From Massilia horti (GTDB lineage: Bacteria; Pseudomonadota; Gammaproteobacteria; Burkholderiales; Burkholderiaceae_D): DNA of 51,421 bases. The notes under the pieces are model-generated. The model was not told the DNA's origin and searched no databases. It saw nothing but the letters and a program-made list of their open reading frames with translations. The number at the start of each line of letters is the position of its first letter. Positions within the stretch are counted from its first letter, which is position 1. Below, piece by piece: positions 18,952 to 28,185 of the stretch. The stretch is from positions 1-51,421 of the forward strand of contig NZ_SPUM01000043.1 of assembly GCF_004614195.1 (NCBI RefSeq), in the 5' to 3' direction. The position numbers and the translations under genes were made by a program.

Positions 18952-20082
18952 ATGGGATTTTTGCGCACGTTTCTTGCAATCACGGTGGTTTTCGCGCACT
19001 CCCCTTGGAATGGTGGTCTGATGTTTGTCGGTGGGCAAAACGCGGTTCAGTTGTTCTACATAGTTTCCGGGTTCCTGATTGCTCATGTTATCCGCACCAA
19101 TCCGGTCTACGGCGATCCGTTTAAGTTCTATCTGAATCGCGCGCTCAGGCTCTACCCGATTTACCTTGTGGTGGCAGTAATCACGCTTGGGGCGCGTGTT
19201 CTCACCTCGCCAAAATTCTTTGAGTTCTACCACGACATCCCCACTGCCGCCGCCACGATGCTGGTGTTTTCCAATCTGTTCCTGTTCGGCCAGGATTGGT
19301 TGATGTTTGCCGGCGTCAGTAATAACGAGGTTGTTTTTGCAACAGATTACCGCCAATCCGATTGCCACTTGTACACGGGGCTGCTCGTCCCGCAGGCATG
19401 GACCTTAGGTGTAGAGCTCAGCTTTTATGCGATGGCGCCTTTCATCCTAAGAAACAGAACCCTGCTGCTCTCGTTATTGGCGGCATCCCTGGCAATCAGG
19501 TGCGCCCTGATCGCGTGGGGGCCTGGAGCAAACGATCCCTGGACGTATCGGTTTTTCCCGGCAGAGCTGTCCTTGTTTCTGTTCGGCGCGTTGGCGAATC
19601 AATTCTTGCTGCCGTTCTGGAAGAAATTTTTGGCGTCGACCAAACACGACGCGCTTCCCGCATGGGCAACGGTTCTGTTGATTGCCTCGTTCGCGTCCTA
19701 CTTTTTGATTCCGGTGGATGAAAACATCAAGCGGATAGCCATGTATGCGATCTTCTTGACCTTGCTGCCGCTCGCATTTCTCTATCAGAAGGCGTCAAGA
19801 TTGGATAAAGCGATTGGGGAATTAGGCTACCCGATCTATATTGGCCACATGCTGGTGACGATGTCTTTTGGCGCATGGGCAGTGAAGCACGGCATCTCTG
19901 ACCCGTTGGTGACCACGCTCGGCAACGTGGTCTTTTCGGTTGGCTTTGCCTATGTTTTGAACTGGTTCGTCGGTAGTCCGATGGAACGGATCAGGGAAAA
20001 CATCAAGTCGACGCGGAAGGGGCAAATTCGGAGCGCCTCCACCATACGTGCCCGCCGGACCGCGAGCTCCTCGGTGCGATAG
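18952..20082 (+). CDS. Acyltransferase 3 family membrane protein
   Basis: 376 aa from the ATG at 18952, which has AAGG nine bases upstream and places the first membrane helix (FLRTFLAITVVFAHS) at the N terminus as in the family. The catalytic His region is in that first helix (VVFAHS), followed by LFYIVSGFLI and the conserved F.LNRALRLYPIY segment. About ten membrane helices; YPIYIGHMLV is near the C terminus. The family moves acyl groups onto membrane-exposed sugars such as O-antigen, exopolysaccharide or peptidoglycan. There are no neighbouring glycosyltransferases, so the target is unknown. Base composition is lower in GC than the flanking core (35 of 60 in one line I counted), suggesting acquisition. 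Confidence 0.85.
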   Translation: MGFLRTFLAITVVFAHSPWNGGLMFVGGQNAVQLFYIVSGFLIAHVIRTNPVYGDPFKFYLNRALRLYPIYLVVAVITLGARVLTSPKFFEFYHDIPTAAATMLVFSNLFLFGQDWLMFAGVSNNEVVFATDYRQSDCHLYTGLLVPQAWTLGVELSFYAMAPFILRNRTLLLSLLAASLAIRCALIAWGPGANDPWTYRFFPAELSLFLFGALANQFLLPFWKKFLASTKHDALPAWATVLLIASFASYFLIPVDENIKRIAMYAIFLTLLPLAFLYQKASRLDKAIGELGYPIYIGHMLVTMSFGAWAVKHGISDPLVTTLGNVVFSVGFAYVLNWFVGSPMERIRENIKSTRKGQIRSASTIRARRTASSSVR

Positions 20083-20189
20083 CGCGCATCGGCCAGGTCA
20101 TCTGATGCGGTTGGTTGGGATCACCTGTGCCAAACCGACCAGTCGCCCGGTCGGCCAGTGCACAGGATCACCCACCGGAACGAAGAACC

Positions 20190-20528
20190 TCAGCTGCTCA
20201 TGCTCGGCGGCTTCATCGCAGCCATCCAGCTGTCGACGAAGGCGCGTCCCATCATCTCCGCCGCTTGTTGATTGGCACCGGCTAGCCGTGAGAACGCCTG
20301 CTGCTGAACCGCCGCGGCGTTCTTGGCAAGCGCTTCGGCGCACGACTGCGAGGCGGCAACGAGTGCCTGCATTACATGCTCCTGGACTATGCGGGCCGAG
20401 CTGACCCACAGTTGCTCGGCGCTTGCGCGCATCGCTTCGCTGTATAGGGCAGCAATCTTCGACGAGGTGTCAACGAAAATATGGTTCATGTCCAGCCCAA
20501 AGACTGGCGCGTTGTTCATTTTGGTCAT
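20190..20528 (-). CDS. Small phasin-like helical protein
   Basis: 112 aa from the ATG at 20528 with AGGA seven bases upstream. The longer open frame upstream of this start is a shadow. Almost entirely amphipathic helix rich in Ala, Gln, Ser and Met, without signal peptide or membrane segment, with segments such as ALVAASQSCAEALAKNAAAVQ. This is the general look of a phasin (polyhydroxyalkanoate granule-coating) protein, but it is short and no phasin signature is certain. No PHA genes are in the window. Confidence 0.55.
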   Translation of the reverse strand: MTKMNNAPVFGLDMNHIFVDTSSKIAALYSEAMRASAEQLWVSSARIVQEHVMQALVAASQSCAEALAKNAAAVQQQAFSRLAGANQQAAEMMGRAFVDSWMAAMKPPSMSS

Positions 20529-20745
20529 GGCAATTCCTAAGATTGTTTCAGGCTGGGCGTGGCACCCCTCGTGCGACGCAGCACAACTATAGGCCCAGCG
20601 CGCCTGCACACTGTTGATCTCACTACGCCCTGCCGCGACATCGGCACCCACAACCGTGCCTTGCCTCATGTTAAATTGATGGTTTGCACGAATCCGGCAT
20701 TGCTTCATAGAAAAGCCGGTGTCATTAAATAACCAAGAGGACTGG

Positions 20746-22794
20746 ATGAAATTTCGTTTGCTGATGCTGAGCGCTGCCGTCATGGCCGCCAGCGGCGCGA
20801 TGGCCGCGCCACGTGGCTTGACCGTGGAGGACCTGGTCAACATGGAACGCATCGGCAGCCCGGCGGTGTCGCCGGACGCCACGCGCGTCGTGTACACGGT
20901 GCGCAGCACGGACATGTCGAAGAACCGCGGCCATACCGAACTGTGGATGGTCGACCTGCGCGCCGCCAAGCCGGTGCCGCAACGCCTGACCAGCCATAGC
21001 GCCAGCAGCAGCGATCCGGAATGGTCGCCAGGCGGCGATGCAGTGTATTTCCTGTCGAGCCGGTCCGGCTCGTCCCAGGTATGGCGCCTGCCGGTGAGCG
21101 GCGGCGAGGCGACCCGCGTCACCGACCTGCCGCTGGACGTCGAGTCGTTCCGCGTCGCACCGACCGGTGACCGCATGGCGCTGACCATGGCCGTGTTCCG
21201 CGATTGCGCGGACCTTGCATGCACCAAGTCACGCCTCGATTCGAAGGGCAAAGCAACCGGACTCGTCTACGATCGTCTGTTCGTTCGCCACTGGGATACC
21301 TGGTCCGACGGCCGCAACTCGGTGCTGTACTCGGCACCGATCGATGCGTCCGGCCAGGTGAGCGCCGCGCCGGTCAGCCTATCCGGCACGCTCGATGCGG
21401 ACGTGCCGTCCAAGCCGTTCGGCGACCGCGACGAGTACCGTTTCAGCCCCGACGGCAAGAGCATCGTGTTCTCGGCCCGCATCGCGGGCAAGACCGAGGC
21501 CTGGTCAACCAACTTTGACCTGTTCACCGTCCCGGCCGCAGGTGGGGCGGCGCCGCGCAACCTGACCGCAGATAACCCCGCCTGGGACACCAAAGGCGTG
21601 TTCTCGCCGGACGGCCGCACCCTGGCCTACCTGGCGATGACGCGGCCGGGCTTCGAGGCGGACCGCTTCCAGATCGTGCTGATGGATGTGGCGAGCGGCA
21701 AGAAGCGCAACATTGCCGAGAGCTGGGACCGCTCCGCAGGCAACGTGCAATGGACCGCCGACGGCAAGACGCTGATCGTCGACGCCGAGGACATCGGCCA
21801 GCACAAGCTGTTCGCAATCGATGTTGCGAGCGGCAAGGTGGCGCCGCTGACCGACAAGGGTTCGGTCGGCGCCTTCGACGTGCGGCGCGACACGATCACC
21901 TACACCCAGGCGAACCTGGCATCAGGCGCGCAGCTGTTCAAGATGAAGCTGGGTGGCCAGCCGCAGCAGCTGACCAACCAGAACGCGGAGCGCCTGGCCG
22001 ACGTGCGCTTTGGCGAGTACGAGCAGTTTTCGTTCACCGGGGCCAACGGCGACACCGTCTACGGCCACGTCATGAAACCTTGGAACGCAACGCCGGGCGC
22101 CAAGTATCCGATCGCTTTCCTGGTGCACGGCGGTCCGCAGGGCAGCTTCGGTAATAGCTGGAGCTACCGCTGGAATCCGCAGGTGTATGCCGGCGCCGGC
22201 TACGCGACCGTGTTCATCGACTTTCACGGCTCGACCGGCTACGGCCAGAAATTCACCGATTCGATCAGTGGCGACTGGGGCGGCAAGCCTTTGGTCGACT
22301 TGAAAAAGGGCCTGGCCGCGGCCGTGGCCAAGTATCCGTGGCTGGACCGCGAGAAGAGTTGCGCGCTCGGCGCGTCGTATGGTGGCTACATGATGAACTG
22401 GATCGAGGGTAACTGGTCCGACGGCTTCAAGTGCATCGTCAACCACGACGGTGTGTTCGACGCACGCGGCATGGCGTATTCGACCGAAGAACAATGGTTC
22501 ACCGACTGGGAAAACGGCGGTCCGTACTTCACCGTGCCGGAGAACCATGAGCGCTTCAACCCGGTCAACTATGTGAACAACTGGAAGACGCCGATGCTGG
22601 TGATCCAGGGCGACCTGGACTTCCGCATCCCGACCGCGCAGGCGCTGTCGACCTTCACTGCCCTGCAGCGCCGTGGCATCGACAGCAAGCTGCTGGTGTT
22701 CCCGGACGAAAACCACTGGGTGCTCAAGCCAGCCAACTCGGTGCTGTGGCACCACACAGTGCTGGGCTGGCTGGATCAGCACCTGAAGCAGTAA
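20746..22794 (+). CDS. S9 family (prolyl oligopeptidase-type) secreted peptidase
   Basis: 682 aa from the ATG at 20746 (AGAGG five bases upstream; a start nine codons earlier is unsupported). Signal peptide to about residue 20 (SGAMAA|P). An N-terminal seven-bladed beta-propeller with WSPGG, FSPDGKS and FSPDGRT WD-like strands precedes the C-terminal alpha/beta hydrolase domain. The latter has GASYGGYM with Ser544, GDLDFRIP with the catalytic Asp and ENHWV with the catalytic His. These peptidases cleave dipeptides or acyl-amino acids from oligopeptides in the periplasm. It is a stand-alone gene with a strong terminator, and distinct in sequence from the two S9 genes at 34941-39121. Confidence 0.93.
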   Translation: MKFRLLMLSAAVMAASGAMAAPRGLTVEDLVNMERIGSPAVSPDATRVVYTVRSTDMSKNRGHTELWMVDLRAAKPVPQRLTSHSASSSDPEWSPGGDAVYFLSSRSGSSQVWRLPVSGGEATRVTDLPLDVESFRVAPTGDRMALTMAVFRDCADLACTKSRLDSKGKATGLVYDRLFVRHWDTWSDGRNSVLYSAPIDASGQVSAAPVSLSGTLDADVPSKPFGDRDEYRFSPDGKSIVFSARIAGKTEAWSTNFDLFTVPAAGGAAPRNLTADNPAWDTKGVFSPDGRTLAYLAMTRPGFEADRFQIVLMDVASGKKRNIAESWDRSAGNVQWTADGKTLIVDAEDIGQHKLFAIDVASGKVAPLTDKGSVGAFDVRRDTITYTQANLASGAQLFKMKLGGQPQQLTNQNAERLADVRFGEYEQFSFTGANGDTVYGHVMKPWNATPGAKYPIAFLVHGGPQGSFGNSWSYRWNPQVYAGAGYATVFIDFHGSTGYGQKFTDSISGDWGGKPLVDLKKGLAAAVAKYPWLDREKSCALGASYGGYMMNWIEGNWSDGFKCIVNHDGVFDARGMAYSTEEQWFTDWENGGPYFTVPENHERFNPVNYVNNWKTPMLVIQGDLDFRIPTAQALSTFTALQRRGIDSKLLVFPDENHWVLKPANSVLWHHTVLGWLDQHLKQ

Positions 22795-22818
22795 GTCTTC
22801 TACTCATCGCACCAACCT

Positions 22819-22846
22819 CGCCCGCTCCCGCAGCGGGCGTTTTTTT
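22819..22846 (+). terminator. Rho-independent terminator of the S9 peptidase gene
   Basis: Perfect 8-bp stem CGCCCGCT/AGCGGGCG with a 5-nt loop, followed directly by seven T, 24 nt after the stop codon. Confidence 0.9.
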
Positions 22847-23003
22847 GTGCATTTCCCCTGGCCGCCACCGCCAGCACATCTTGTTCTCACAACAATAATT
22901 TCCCCAGCTCATATTTGCAAAAGTGGTATTATGGCGCCTTTACACAGTCGCAGTGAGGGGTGCGCGGTGACGCCCTCGCGGGCGCGGTTCTTGATACCAA
23001 AGC

Positions 23004-23708
23004 ATGAGTACGACTCCACCGCACGAGCTCAAAGCCCAGGAACTCGAATTCGAAGCAATGAATCTGCAGGTCGGCGTCCGCCTGCAATTCATCACACATC
23101 GACGCGTCAAGCCGATCCAGTACTTTTCCACGCTGATCGGTTATGTGAAAGACGAGTACATGATCGTCAAGATACCGATGGAAAATGGGGCACCGATTCC
23201 CCTGACCGAGGGGGAACGGCTGACGATCCGGGTGTTCTCGGGCGTGAACGTGTGTTCATTCGCCTGCACGGTCGAGCGTGTATTTGCCCGGCCATTGTTT
23301 TACGTGCATGTGTCGTTCCCGGGCGCGATCCAGGGCACCAGCCTGCGCGGCGCGATGCGGGTCCGGGTCGACATTCCGGTGCAGGTCAGCGCCACCGGCG
23401 GTGCACCCGTCAACGGCATTCTGGCCAACCTGTCGGTGACGGGAGCCCTGGTGCAGACGACTCATCCGCTGCCGCCCGCTGATATCGTTACGCTGCAATT
23501 CACATTGGTCGCGCCGCCTGGCAATCAGGAAGTGCGGTTACAAGTCCGGGCATCGGTACGCAACATGAACATCGTACGGCCGGACGCGCAGCAGGCCGAG
23601 GTCTACGCGTATGGCGTGCAGTTCGTCGACCTGGAGCCGGCGCACTACACCTTGCTGCAGAACCTGACCTATGAGGCGCTGCTGGCGGACCGGCAGAAGA
23701 TTGTCTAG
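23004..23708 (+). CDS. PilZ-domain flagellar brake protein (YcgR-like)
   Basis: 234 aa. The N-terminal half (about residues 15-105) fits the YcgR/PilZN domain. The C-terminal PilZ domain has the c-di-GMP binding residues R115-x3-R119 and the N142-x-S-x2-G motif (NLSVTG). YcgR-type proteins bind c-di-GMP and slow the flagellar motor; relatives regulate other surface machines. No signal peptide and no clear ribosome-binding site. Its neighbours are type IV pilin genes on the opposite strand, so a role in switching between motility modes is plausible but not shown. Confidence 0.85.
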   Translation: MSTTPPHELKAQELEFEAMNLQVGVRLQFITHRRVKPIQYFSTLIGYVKDEYMIVKIPMENGAPIPLTEGERLTIRVFSGVNVCSFACTVERVFARPLFYVHVSFPGAIQGTSLRGAMRVRVDIPVQVSATGGAPVNGILANLSVTGALVQTTHPLPPADIVTLQFTLVAPPGNQEVRLQVRASVRNMNIVRPDAQQAEVYAYGVQFVDLEPAHYTLLQNLTYEALLADRQKIV

Positions 23709-23721
23709 CCCGCCCGGGCCA

Positions 23722-24180
23722 TCATGGGCAGTCGCCGATGCCGGGTTTGAAACCGCGTATTGGATCGCACGTCGTGCCGCGGTTTATCCAGGACATGTTG
23801 GCCGAATCCGCGGTGACATTGGGTTCATCGATGATGGTCAGGCCAGCTCCGTTCGCATCGGTGGCGCCGGTGGTGACGCTGATGACGCCATTGGTAATCG
23901 ATTCAACGCTGACGATGTTTCCGCTGGTGGCCGGTGTCGGGATGCCGTTCGTACCGGCATTGCACCCGGTGAGGGTTCCCAGTTCCTGCCGACATAGCGC
24001 GATTGCAGTGCGGACCGAGTCGAGCTCCGCCGCCGCTCCTGCCGCCCTGGTGCGCGAGACGTAATTTGCATATTGCGGGATCGCGACCGCTGCCAGTACG
24101 CCGATGATCGCCACGACAATCATCAACTCGATCAGCGTAAAGCCGCGCTGTACCGAATGAAAGACGGTTGTTCTCTTCAA
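23722..24180 (-). CDS. Type IV pilin, second of a tandem pair
   Basis: 152 aa. A short leader ends in Gly before [20 protein letters not shown] (the GFTLIE prepilin cleavage motif with Glu5 and N-methylated Phe1), then [12 protein letters not shown]. Four Cys residues lie in the globular head, the last two near the C terminus as in the D-region loop. The start is a TTG at 24180 with GAGG five bases upstream; no usable ATG precedes the leader. It is a clear paralogue of the upstream pilin but shorter, and a terminator lies between the two, so its expression is probably lower or separate. Confidence 0.9.
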   Translation of the reverse strand: MKRTTVFHSVQRGFTLIELMIVVAIIGVLAAVAIPQYANYVSRTRAAGAAAELDSVRTAIALCRQELGTLTGCNAGTNGIPTPATSGNIVSVESITNGVISVTTGATDANGAGLTIIDEPNVTADSANMSWINRGTTCDPIRGFKPGIGDCP

Positions 24181-24226
24181 GATAACCTCGCAGGATCAGA
24201 ACGGGCTTGCGGTCACGGCTGGAAAG

Positions 24227-24255
24227 AAAAAACCCACGCGATGCGTGGGTTTTTC
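24227..24255 (-). terminator. Terminator between the two pilin genes
   Basis: Stem ACCCACGC/GCGTGGGT with a 3-nt loop, flanked by an A-run on one side and a T-run on the other, so it works in either direction. It lies about 65 nt after the stop of the first pilin gene. Confidence 0.9.
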
Positions 24256-24319
24256 TCTCCCGCGCTGCCAAACCCCACTGGAATGTGACAGAACGTTTTC
24301 TGGTAGTACCAGTCGATTA

Positions 24320-24814
24320 TTAGCCGCCCGGGGTCGGGGTCGCGGCCGTGGTCGGGCAGTCGCCAGCGCCCGGCTTGAAGCCGCGGGCCGCGTCGGTGCA
24401 GGTGGAGCCCTCGTTGGTCCAGACCATGTTCGCGCCGTTGCCGTCTGCCGCTACGCTCGGCCTATCGATGATGGTGAGATCCTCACCGCCTGCGGTTGCG
24501 CCGGTGGTAACGGTGATGACGCCGTCGGTGATCGAGGTGACTGCCTTGATATTGCCTGTAACAGCCGGAACCGGCACGCCATTTTGGCCGCCAGAGCAAC
24601 CCTCGAATTTACCCGTTTCTTGGTAGCACATCGCGATGCCGGTCTTGACCGATGCGAGTTCGGCGATAGCCCCTGCCGCCTTGGTGCGCGACATGTAGTT
24701 GGTGTACTGCGGAATTGCCACGGCGGCCAGGATACCGATAATGGCAACAACGATCATCAGTTCGATCAGGGTGAAGCCGGCTTGGGCTTTCTTAACGATT
24801 TTCATCTGTTTCAT
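24320..24814 (-). CDS. pilA: Type IV pilin major subunit (PilA-like), first of a tandem pair
   Basis: 164 aa from the ATG at 24814, eight bases after GGAG (a TTG two codons earlier is also open). The leader [13 protein letters not shown] is followed by [20 protein letters not shown], with prepilin peptidase cleavage after Gly. The head domain ends with a Pro/Thr tail after the last Cys. It polymerises into type IV pili for twitching, adhesion and DNA uptake. Its control region holds a near-consensus sigma-54 promoter and AT-rich boxes, the arrangement expected for PilS/PilR-driven major pilin genes. A strong terminator separates it from the second pilin. Confidence 0.92.
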   Translation of the reverse strand: MKQMKIVKKAQAGFTLIELMIVVAIIGILAAVAIPQYTNYMSRTKAAGAIAELASVKTGIAMCYQETGKFEGCSGGQNGVPVPAVTGNIKAVTSITDGVITVTTGATAGGEDLTIIDRPSVAADGNGANMVWTNEGSTCTDAARGFKPGAGDCPTTAATPTPGG

Positions 24815-24874
24815 GTTCAACTCTCCGAGGTGGGGTTAAGGGTTGCGTAAAGCTTTGCTGCTGCCCTTTCCTGT

Positions 24875-24891
24875 ATGCAAGGCCCGTGCCA
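24875..24891 (-). promoter_or_regulatory. Sigma-54 promoter of the first pilin gene
   Basis: On the minus strand TGGCAC-N5-TTGCAT matches the RpoN -24/-12 consensus at every conserved position. It would give a leader of roughly 50 nt before the ATG at 24814. Confidence 0.8.
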
Positions 24892-24933
24892 GCCTGCATC
24901 TGGCCGAAATCGTTATCTCGTCGACATCAGAAG

Positions 24934-25031
24934 CGACAAAAATTCGCATTTTGACATTGTGCACTGACAATTTTTGTCACTTCTTGCCTCGCATTTTTTG
25001 TCAGCAGGTCCCCGTCTGTACAAAAATTGTA
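24934..25031. promoter_or_regulatory. Cluster of AT-rich GACAAAAATT boxes upstream of the pilin promoter
   Basis: Four related sites: CGACAAAAATTCG (24934-24946), the near-palindrome TGACAATTTTTGTCA (24965-24979), ATTTTTTGTCA (24993-25003) and TACAAAAATTGTA (25019-25031). They lie about 45-155 bp upstream of the sigma-54 site, the usual distance for enhancer-binding activators such as PilR. Activator identity is inferred. Confidence 0.55.
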
Positions 25032-25051
25032 GGCCTGGACGGCCCACATAT

Positions 25052-25083
25052 AAAAAAACGGGGAGCTCGCGCTCCCCGTTTTT
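25052..25083. terminator. Bidirectional terminator downstream of sucD
   Basis: Stem CGGGGAGC/GCTCCCCG with a 4-nt loop, flanked by seven A and five T. It lies about 20 nt after the sucD stop and insulates sucCD from the pilin control region. Confidence 0.9.
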
Positions 25084-25102
25084 GATTGGCGGAACTCGCC
25101 GA

Positions 25103-25984
25103 TTACAGCATGGCCTTCAGCAGGCGAGCCATCTCCGACGGGTTCTTGGTGACCGTGATGCCGCAGGCTTCCATGATTTCCAGCTTGGCTTGCGCGGTAT
25201 CAGCGCCGCCGGAGATCAGCGCGCCAGCGTGGCCCATGCGCTTGCCCGGAGGAGCGGTAACACCGGCGATGAAGCCAACCACCGGCTTCTTCATGTTGTC
25301 CTTGATCCAGTAGGCAGCGTTGGCTTCGTCCGGACCGCCGATTTCGCCGATCATGATGACGGCGTCGGTGTCAGGATCGTCGTTGAACATCTTCATCACA
25401 TCGATGTGCTTCAGACCGTTGATCGGGTCGCCGCCGATGCCCACTGCCGACGACTGGCCCAGGCCCAGCGCGGTCAGCTGCGCCACGGCTTCATAGGTCA
25501 GCGTGCCCGAACGCGACACGACGCCGATGCGGCCCTTCTTGTGGATGTGACCCGGCATGATGCCGATCTTGATTTCGTCCGGCGTGATCAGGCCCGGGCA
25601 GTTCGGACCCAGCAGCAGGGTCTTGGAACCGGCCTTGGCCATGCGGTCTTTCACTTCCATCATGTCGCGGACCGGGATACCTTCGGTGATGCAGATCGCC
25701 AGGTCCAGCTCGGCTTCGACGGCTTCCCAGATCGCGGCGGCGGCGCCTGCGGGCGGCACGTAGATCACGGAAACGTTGGCGCCGGTTTCTTTCTTGGCTT
25801 CGGAAACGTTAGCGAAGATGGGGATGCCCTCGAAATCTTCGCCGGCTTTTTTCGGGTTCACGCCAGCAACGAAGCACTCGCGGCCGTTCGCGTAATCGCG
25901 GCACATGCGGGTGTGGAACTGGCCGGTCTTGCCGGTGATGCCCTGGGTGACTACTTTGGTGTCTTTGTTAATCAGAATCGACAT
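25103..25984 (-). CDS. sucD: Succinyl-CoA synthetase alpha subunit
   Basis: 293 aa, full length. The CoA-binding N-terminal fold has QGITGKTGQFHT and VSVIYVPPAGAAAAI. The phosphorylated active-site His lies in the SGTLTYEAV...GHAGALISGG part of the C-terminal domain. With SucC it interconverts succinyl-CoA and succinate with substrate-level phosphorylation in the TCA cycle. It begins 18 nt after the sucC stop and is followed by a strong terminator. Confidence 0.98.
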   Translation of the reverse strand: MSILINKDTKVVTQGITGKTGQFHTRMCRDYANGRECFVAGVNPKKAGEDFEGIPIFANVSEAKKETGANVSVIYVPPAGAAAAIWEAVEAELDLAICITEGIPVRDMMEVKDRMAKAGSKTLLLGPNCPGLITPDEIKIGIMPGHIHKKGRIGVVSRSGTLTYEAVAQLTALGLGQSSAVGIGGDPINGLKHIDVMKMFNDDPDTDAVIMIGEIGGPDEANAAYWIKDNMKKPVVGFIAGVTAPPGKRMGHAGALISGGADTAQAKLEIMEACGITVTKNPSEMARLLKAML

Positions 25985-26002
25985 GTTTGTTTCCTTCGCG
26001 AA

Positions 26003-27172
26003 TTAGGCTTGTCCTGCAGCAGCGGCGACGACCTGCTTCGCTGCGTCTTCCATCGTGTCTGCGGAGATGATCGGCAGGCCGGAATCGGCCAGCATCTTCT
26101 TGCCCAGGTCTTCGTTGGTGCCCTTCATGCGCACGACCAGCGGCACGTTCAGCGACACGGCTTTCGATGCGGTGATCACGCCTTCGGCGATCACGTCGCA
26201 GCGCATGATGCCGCCGAAGATGTTCACCAGGATCGCCTTCAGGCCCGGGTTCTTCAGCATGATCTTGAATGCTTCGGTGACTTTCTCAGCCGTCGCACCG
26301 CCGCCCACGTCCAGGAAGTTGGCCGGCTCGCCGCCGAACAGCTTGATGGTGTCCATGGTGGCCATGGCCAGGCCGGCGCCGTTCACCAGGCAGCCGATGT
26401 TGCCGTCCAGCGAGATGTAAGCCAGGTCGAACTTCGATGCTTCGACTTCGGCCGGATCTTCCTCGTCCAGGTCGCGGTAGGCGACGATTTCCGGATGGCG
26501 GAACAGCGCGTTCGAGTCGAAGTTGAACTTGGCGTCCAGGGCGATGACCTTGCCGTCGCCGGTCAGGATCAGCGGGTTGATTTCGGCCAGCGATGCGTCG
26601 GTTTCCCAGTATGCCTTGTACAGGCCCTGCAGGTTGCGGCGCGCGTCTTCGATCGAGCCTTCCGGTACGCCGATCTTGCGGGCGACGTCGTCAGCTTGCG
26701 CGTCGGTCAGGCCGATGGCCGGGTCGATCACGACGTTGTGGATCTTTTCCGGGTTGGTGTGCGCGACTTCCTCGATGTCCATGCCGCCTTCCGACGAAGC
26801 CATCAGCACGACGCGCTGCGACACGCGGTCGGTGACCATCGACACGTACAGTTCCTTCTTGATGTCGGCGCCTTCCTCGATCAGCAGGCGGCGGACCTTC
26901 TGGCCTTCCGGGCCGGTCTGGTGCGTGACCAGCTGCATGCCCATGATCTGGTTCGCGTACTCGCGCACCTGCTCGAGCGACTTGGCGACCTTGACGCCGC
27001 CGCCCTTGCCGCGGCCACCTGCATGAATCTGTGCCTTGACTACCCAGACCGGGCCGCCCAGCTGTTCAGCTGCCTTGACGGCCTCTTCCACGGACATGCA
27101 CGGAATGCCGCGCGGAACCGTCACTCCGAACTTTCGGAGGATCTCTTTGCCTTGATACTCATGGATTTTCAT
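26003..27172 (-). CDS. sucC: Succinyl-CoA synthetase beta subunit
   Basis: 389 aa, full length. The ATP-grasp domain starts [33 protein letters not shown] binds nucleotide and GRxG-type loops follow. The C-terminal CoA-ligase domain has [19 protein letters not shown] and [10 protein letters not shown]. First subunit gene of the sucC-sucD pair. The DUF2889 gene ends 67 nt upstream on the same strand, with no terminator seen between them. Confidence 0.98.
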   Translation of the reverse strand: MKIHEYQGKEILRKFGVTVPRGIPCMSVEEAVKAAEQLGGPVWVVKAQIHAGGRGKGGGVKVAKSLEQVREYANQIMGMQLVTHQTGPEGQKVRRLLIEEGADIKKELYVSMVTDRVSQRVVLMASSEGGMDIEEVAHTNPEKIHNVVIDPAIGLTDAQADDVARKIGVPEGSIEDARRNLQGLYKAYWETDASLAEINPLILTGDGKVIALDAKFNFDSNALFRHPEIVAYRDLDEEDPAEVEASKFDLAYISLDGNIGCLVNGAGLAMATMDTIKLFGGEPANFLDVGGGATAEKVTEAFKIMLKNPGLKAILVNIFGGIMRCDVIAEGVITASKAVSLNVPLVVRMKGTNEDLGKKMLADSGLPIISADTMEDAAKQVVAAAAGQA

Positions 27173-27239
27173 GCTGGCTTCCTTTTACTGTTACTGATTT
27201 AGAAATATCGGTTGAATAAAAAAACCGGAACAACGAATA

Positions 27240-27794
27240 CTAACCCGACACGACCTTGGCTACCCAGCGCGGGTAGTACCTGGCCACGGCGGGTCCGTCG
27301 GAACGCAGCGCATGGCAGCGGTCCAGTTCGAAGGGCTTCTGGGCCTCGCCGCCGGCACGCGCCAGGAACTCGTCGTCGGCGAGGGCCTGGATGGCAGCGG
27401 TGGGCAAGGCTTGTGCGAGTTCGGTCAGATGGGTGCAGCCGAGTACGCCTGACAGGCGGTCTTTCAGGTGCAGCCGGAAATGGTTCATCAGCGACAGCCC
27501 GATCAGCTTCTTGTAGGCCGGGCCGATGGTTTCGCAGAAACTGGGATAGGGAACAGCATCGGACGCGGCTTCGGCGTCGACGATGACGAGCTCGCGGTTG
27601 ACAGTGACGCGCAGCTTGAGGTCATGCACCGGATGGCCGCCCGGACGCATGCCGGAGGCGAGCGCGATGTCGCGCGCCTTGACGTCACGGATACAAGCGT
27701 CGAGATCCCACAGACCATCGTCACGTAAATACGCTTCGACGGTAATGGCGCGCGAATGCCGGAGCGAGCGCGGGGCGGGGGGGGACAGGGGCAT
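27240..27794 (-). CDS. DUF2889 family protein
   Basis: 184 aa from 27794 (MPLSPPAPR); an ATG six codons earlier at 27812 is equally open and neither has a clear ribosome-binding site. The family opening R.ITVEAYLRDDGLWDLDACIRDVK and the GHPVHDLKLRVTV segment are visible. Its biochemical role is unknown. In Burkholderiales it is commonly found between recX and sucC, as here, so the position is a lineage synteny rather than functional evidence. Confidence 0.85.
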   Translation of the reverse strand: MPLSPPAPRSLRHSRAITVEAYLRDDGLWDLDACIRDVKARDIALASGMRPGGHPVHDLKLRVTVNRELVIVDAEAASDAVPYPSFCETIGPAYKKLIGLSLMNHFRLHLKDRLSGVLGCTHLTELAQALPTAAIQALADDEFLARAGGEAQKPFELDRCHALRSDGPAVARYYPRWVAKVVSG

Positions 27795-28026
27795 AAAAAC
27801 AGTTGCCGACATACGGCAGTAAATTGTGCAGCCGTGTGCTCATGCACGTTGCCGCAGCTTCTACGGCAACAACCGCTCCTGCGGCGCTGCTTAATCCGTG
27901 AAAGTTTATCACAGCGCTTGACCAGTTGCACCGCAACATGGGGGCAGCGGACTTGCAATTTTGCAACATGGGAGATTGTTGGGCGAGGGTGAAGGCGGCG
28001 GAACGCCAACTTTGGGGACGCTATGC

Positions 28027-28056
28027 ACCGCGTGCGCACTGGTGCGCACCCTACGG
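28027..28056. repeat. Dispersed palindromic GTGCGCAC repeat, partial copy 3
   Basis: ACCGCGTGCGCACTGG followed by TGCGCACCCTACGG, the same right-end sequence as in the next copy downstream. Confidence 0.75.
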
Positions 28057-28101
28057 TCTTTATGCAGTCCCGATGGCCCGCAATGATCGATGCGGTAGCA
28101 T

Positions 28102-28138
28102 GTCGTTCCCCGTGCTCGGCGCCCCCCTTGTCGGGAAC
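28102..28138. repeat. REP-like palindromic unit, diverged third copy
   Basis: GTCGTTCCC...GCTCGGCGCCCCCCTTG...CGGGAAC aligns with the units at 6159-6265 with one indel and two mismatches, and keeps the outer GTTCCC/GGGAAC pairing. Confidence 0.75.
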
Positions 28139-28185
28139 AGCGCTACTGGCGCGCGGCGCAAACGTTGAATAGATGCTTGCCGAAG

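Noticed and set aside
22847..23003. Promoter TTGCAA/TATTAT before the PilZ gene
   Set aside because: The two hexamers are only 6 bp apart, not a functional spacing.
24974..27202. Plus-strand open frame of 742 codons
   Set aside because: Antisense to sucD and sucC, which are unambiguous; no family features.
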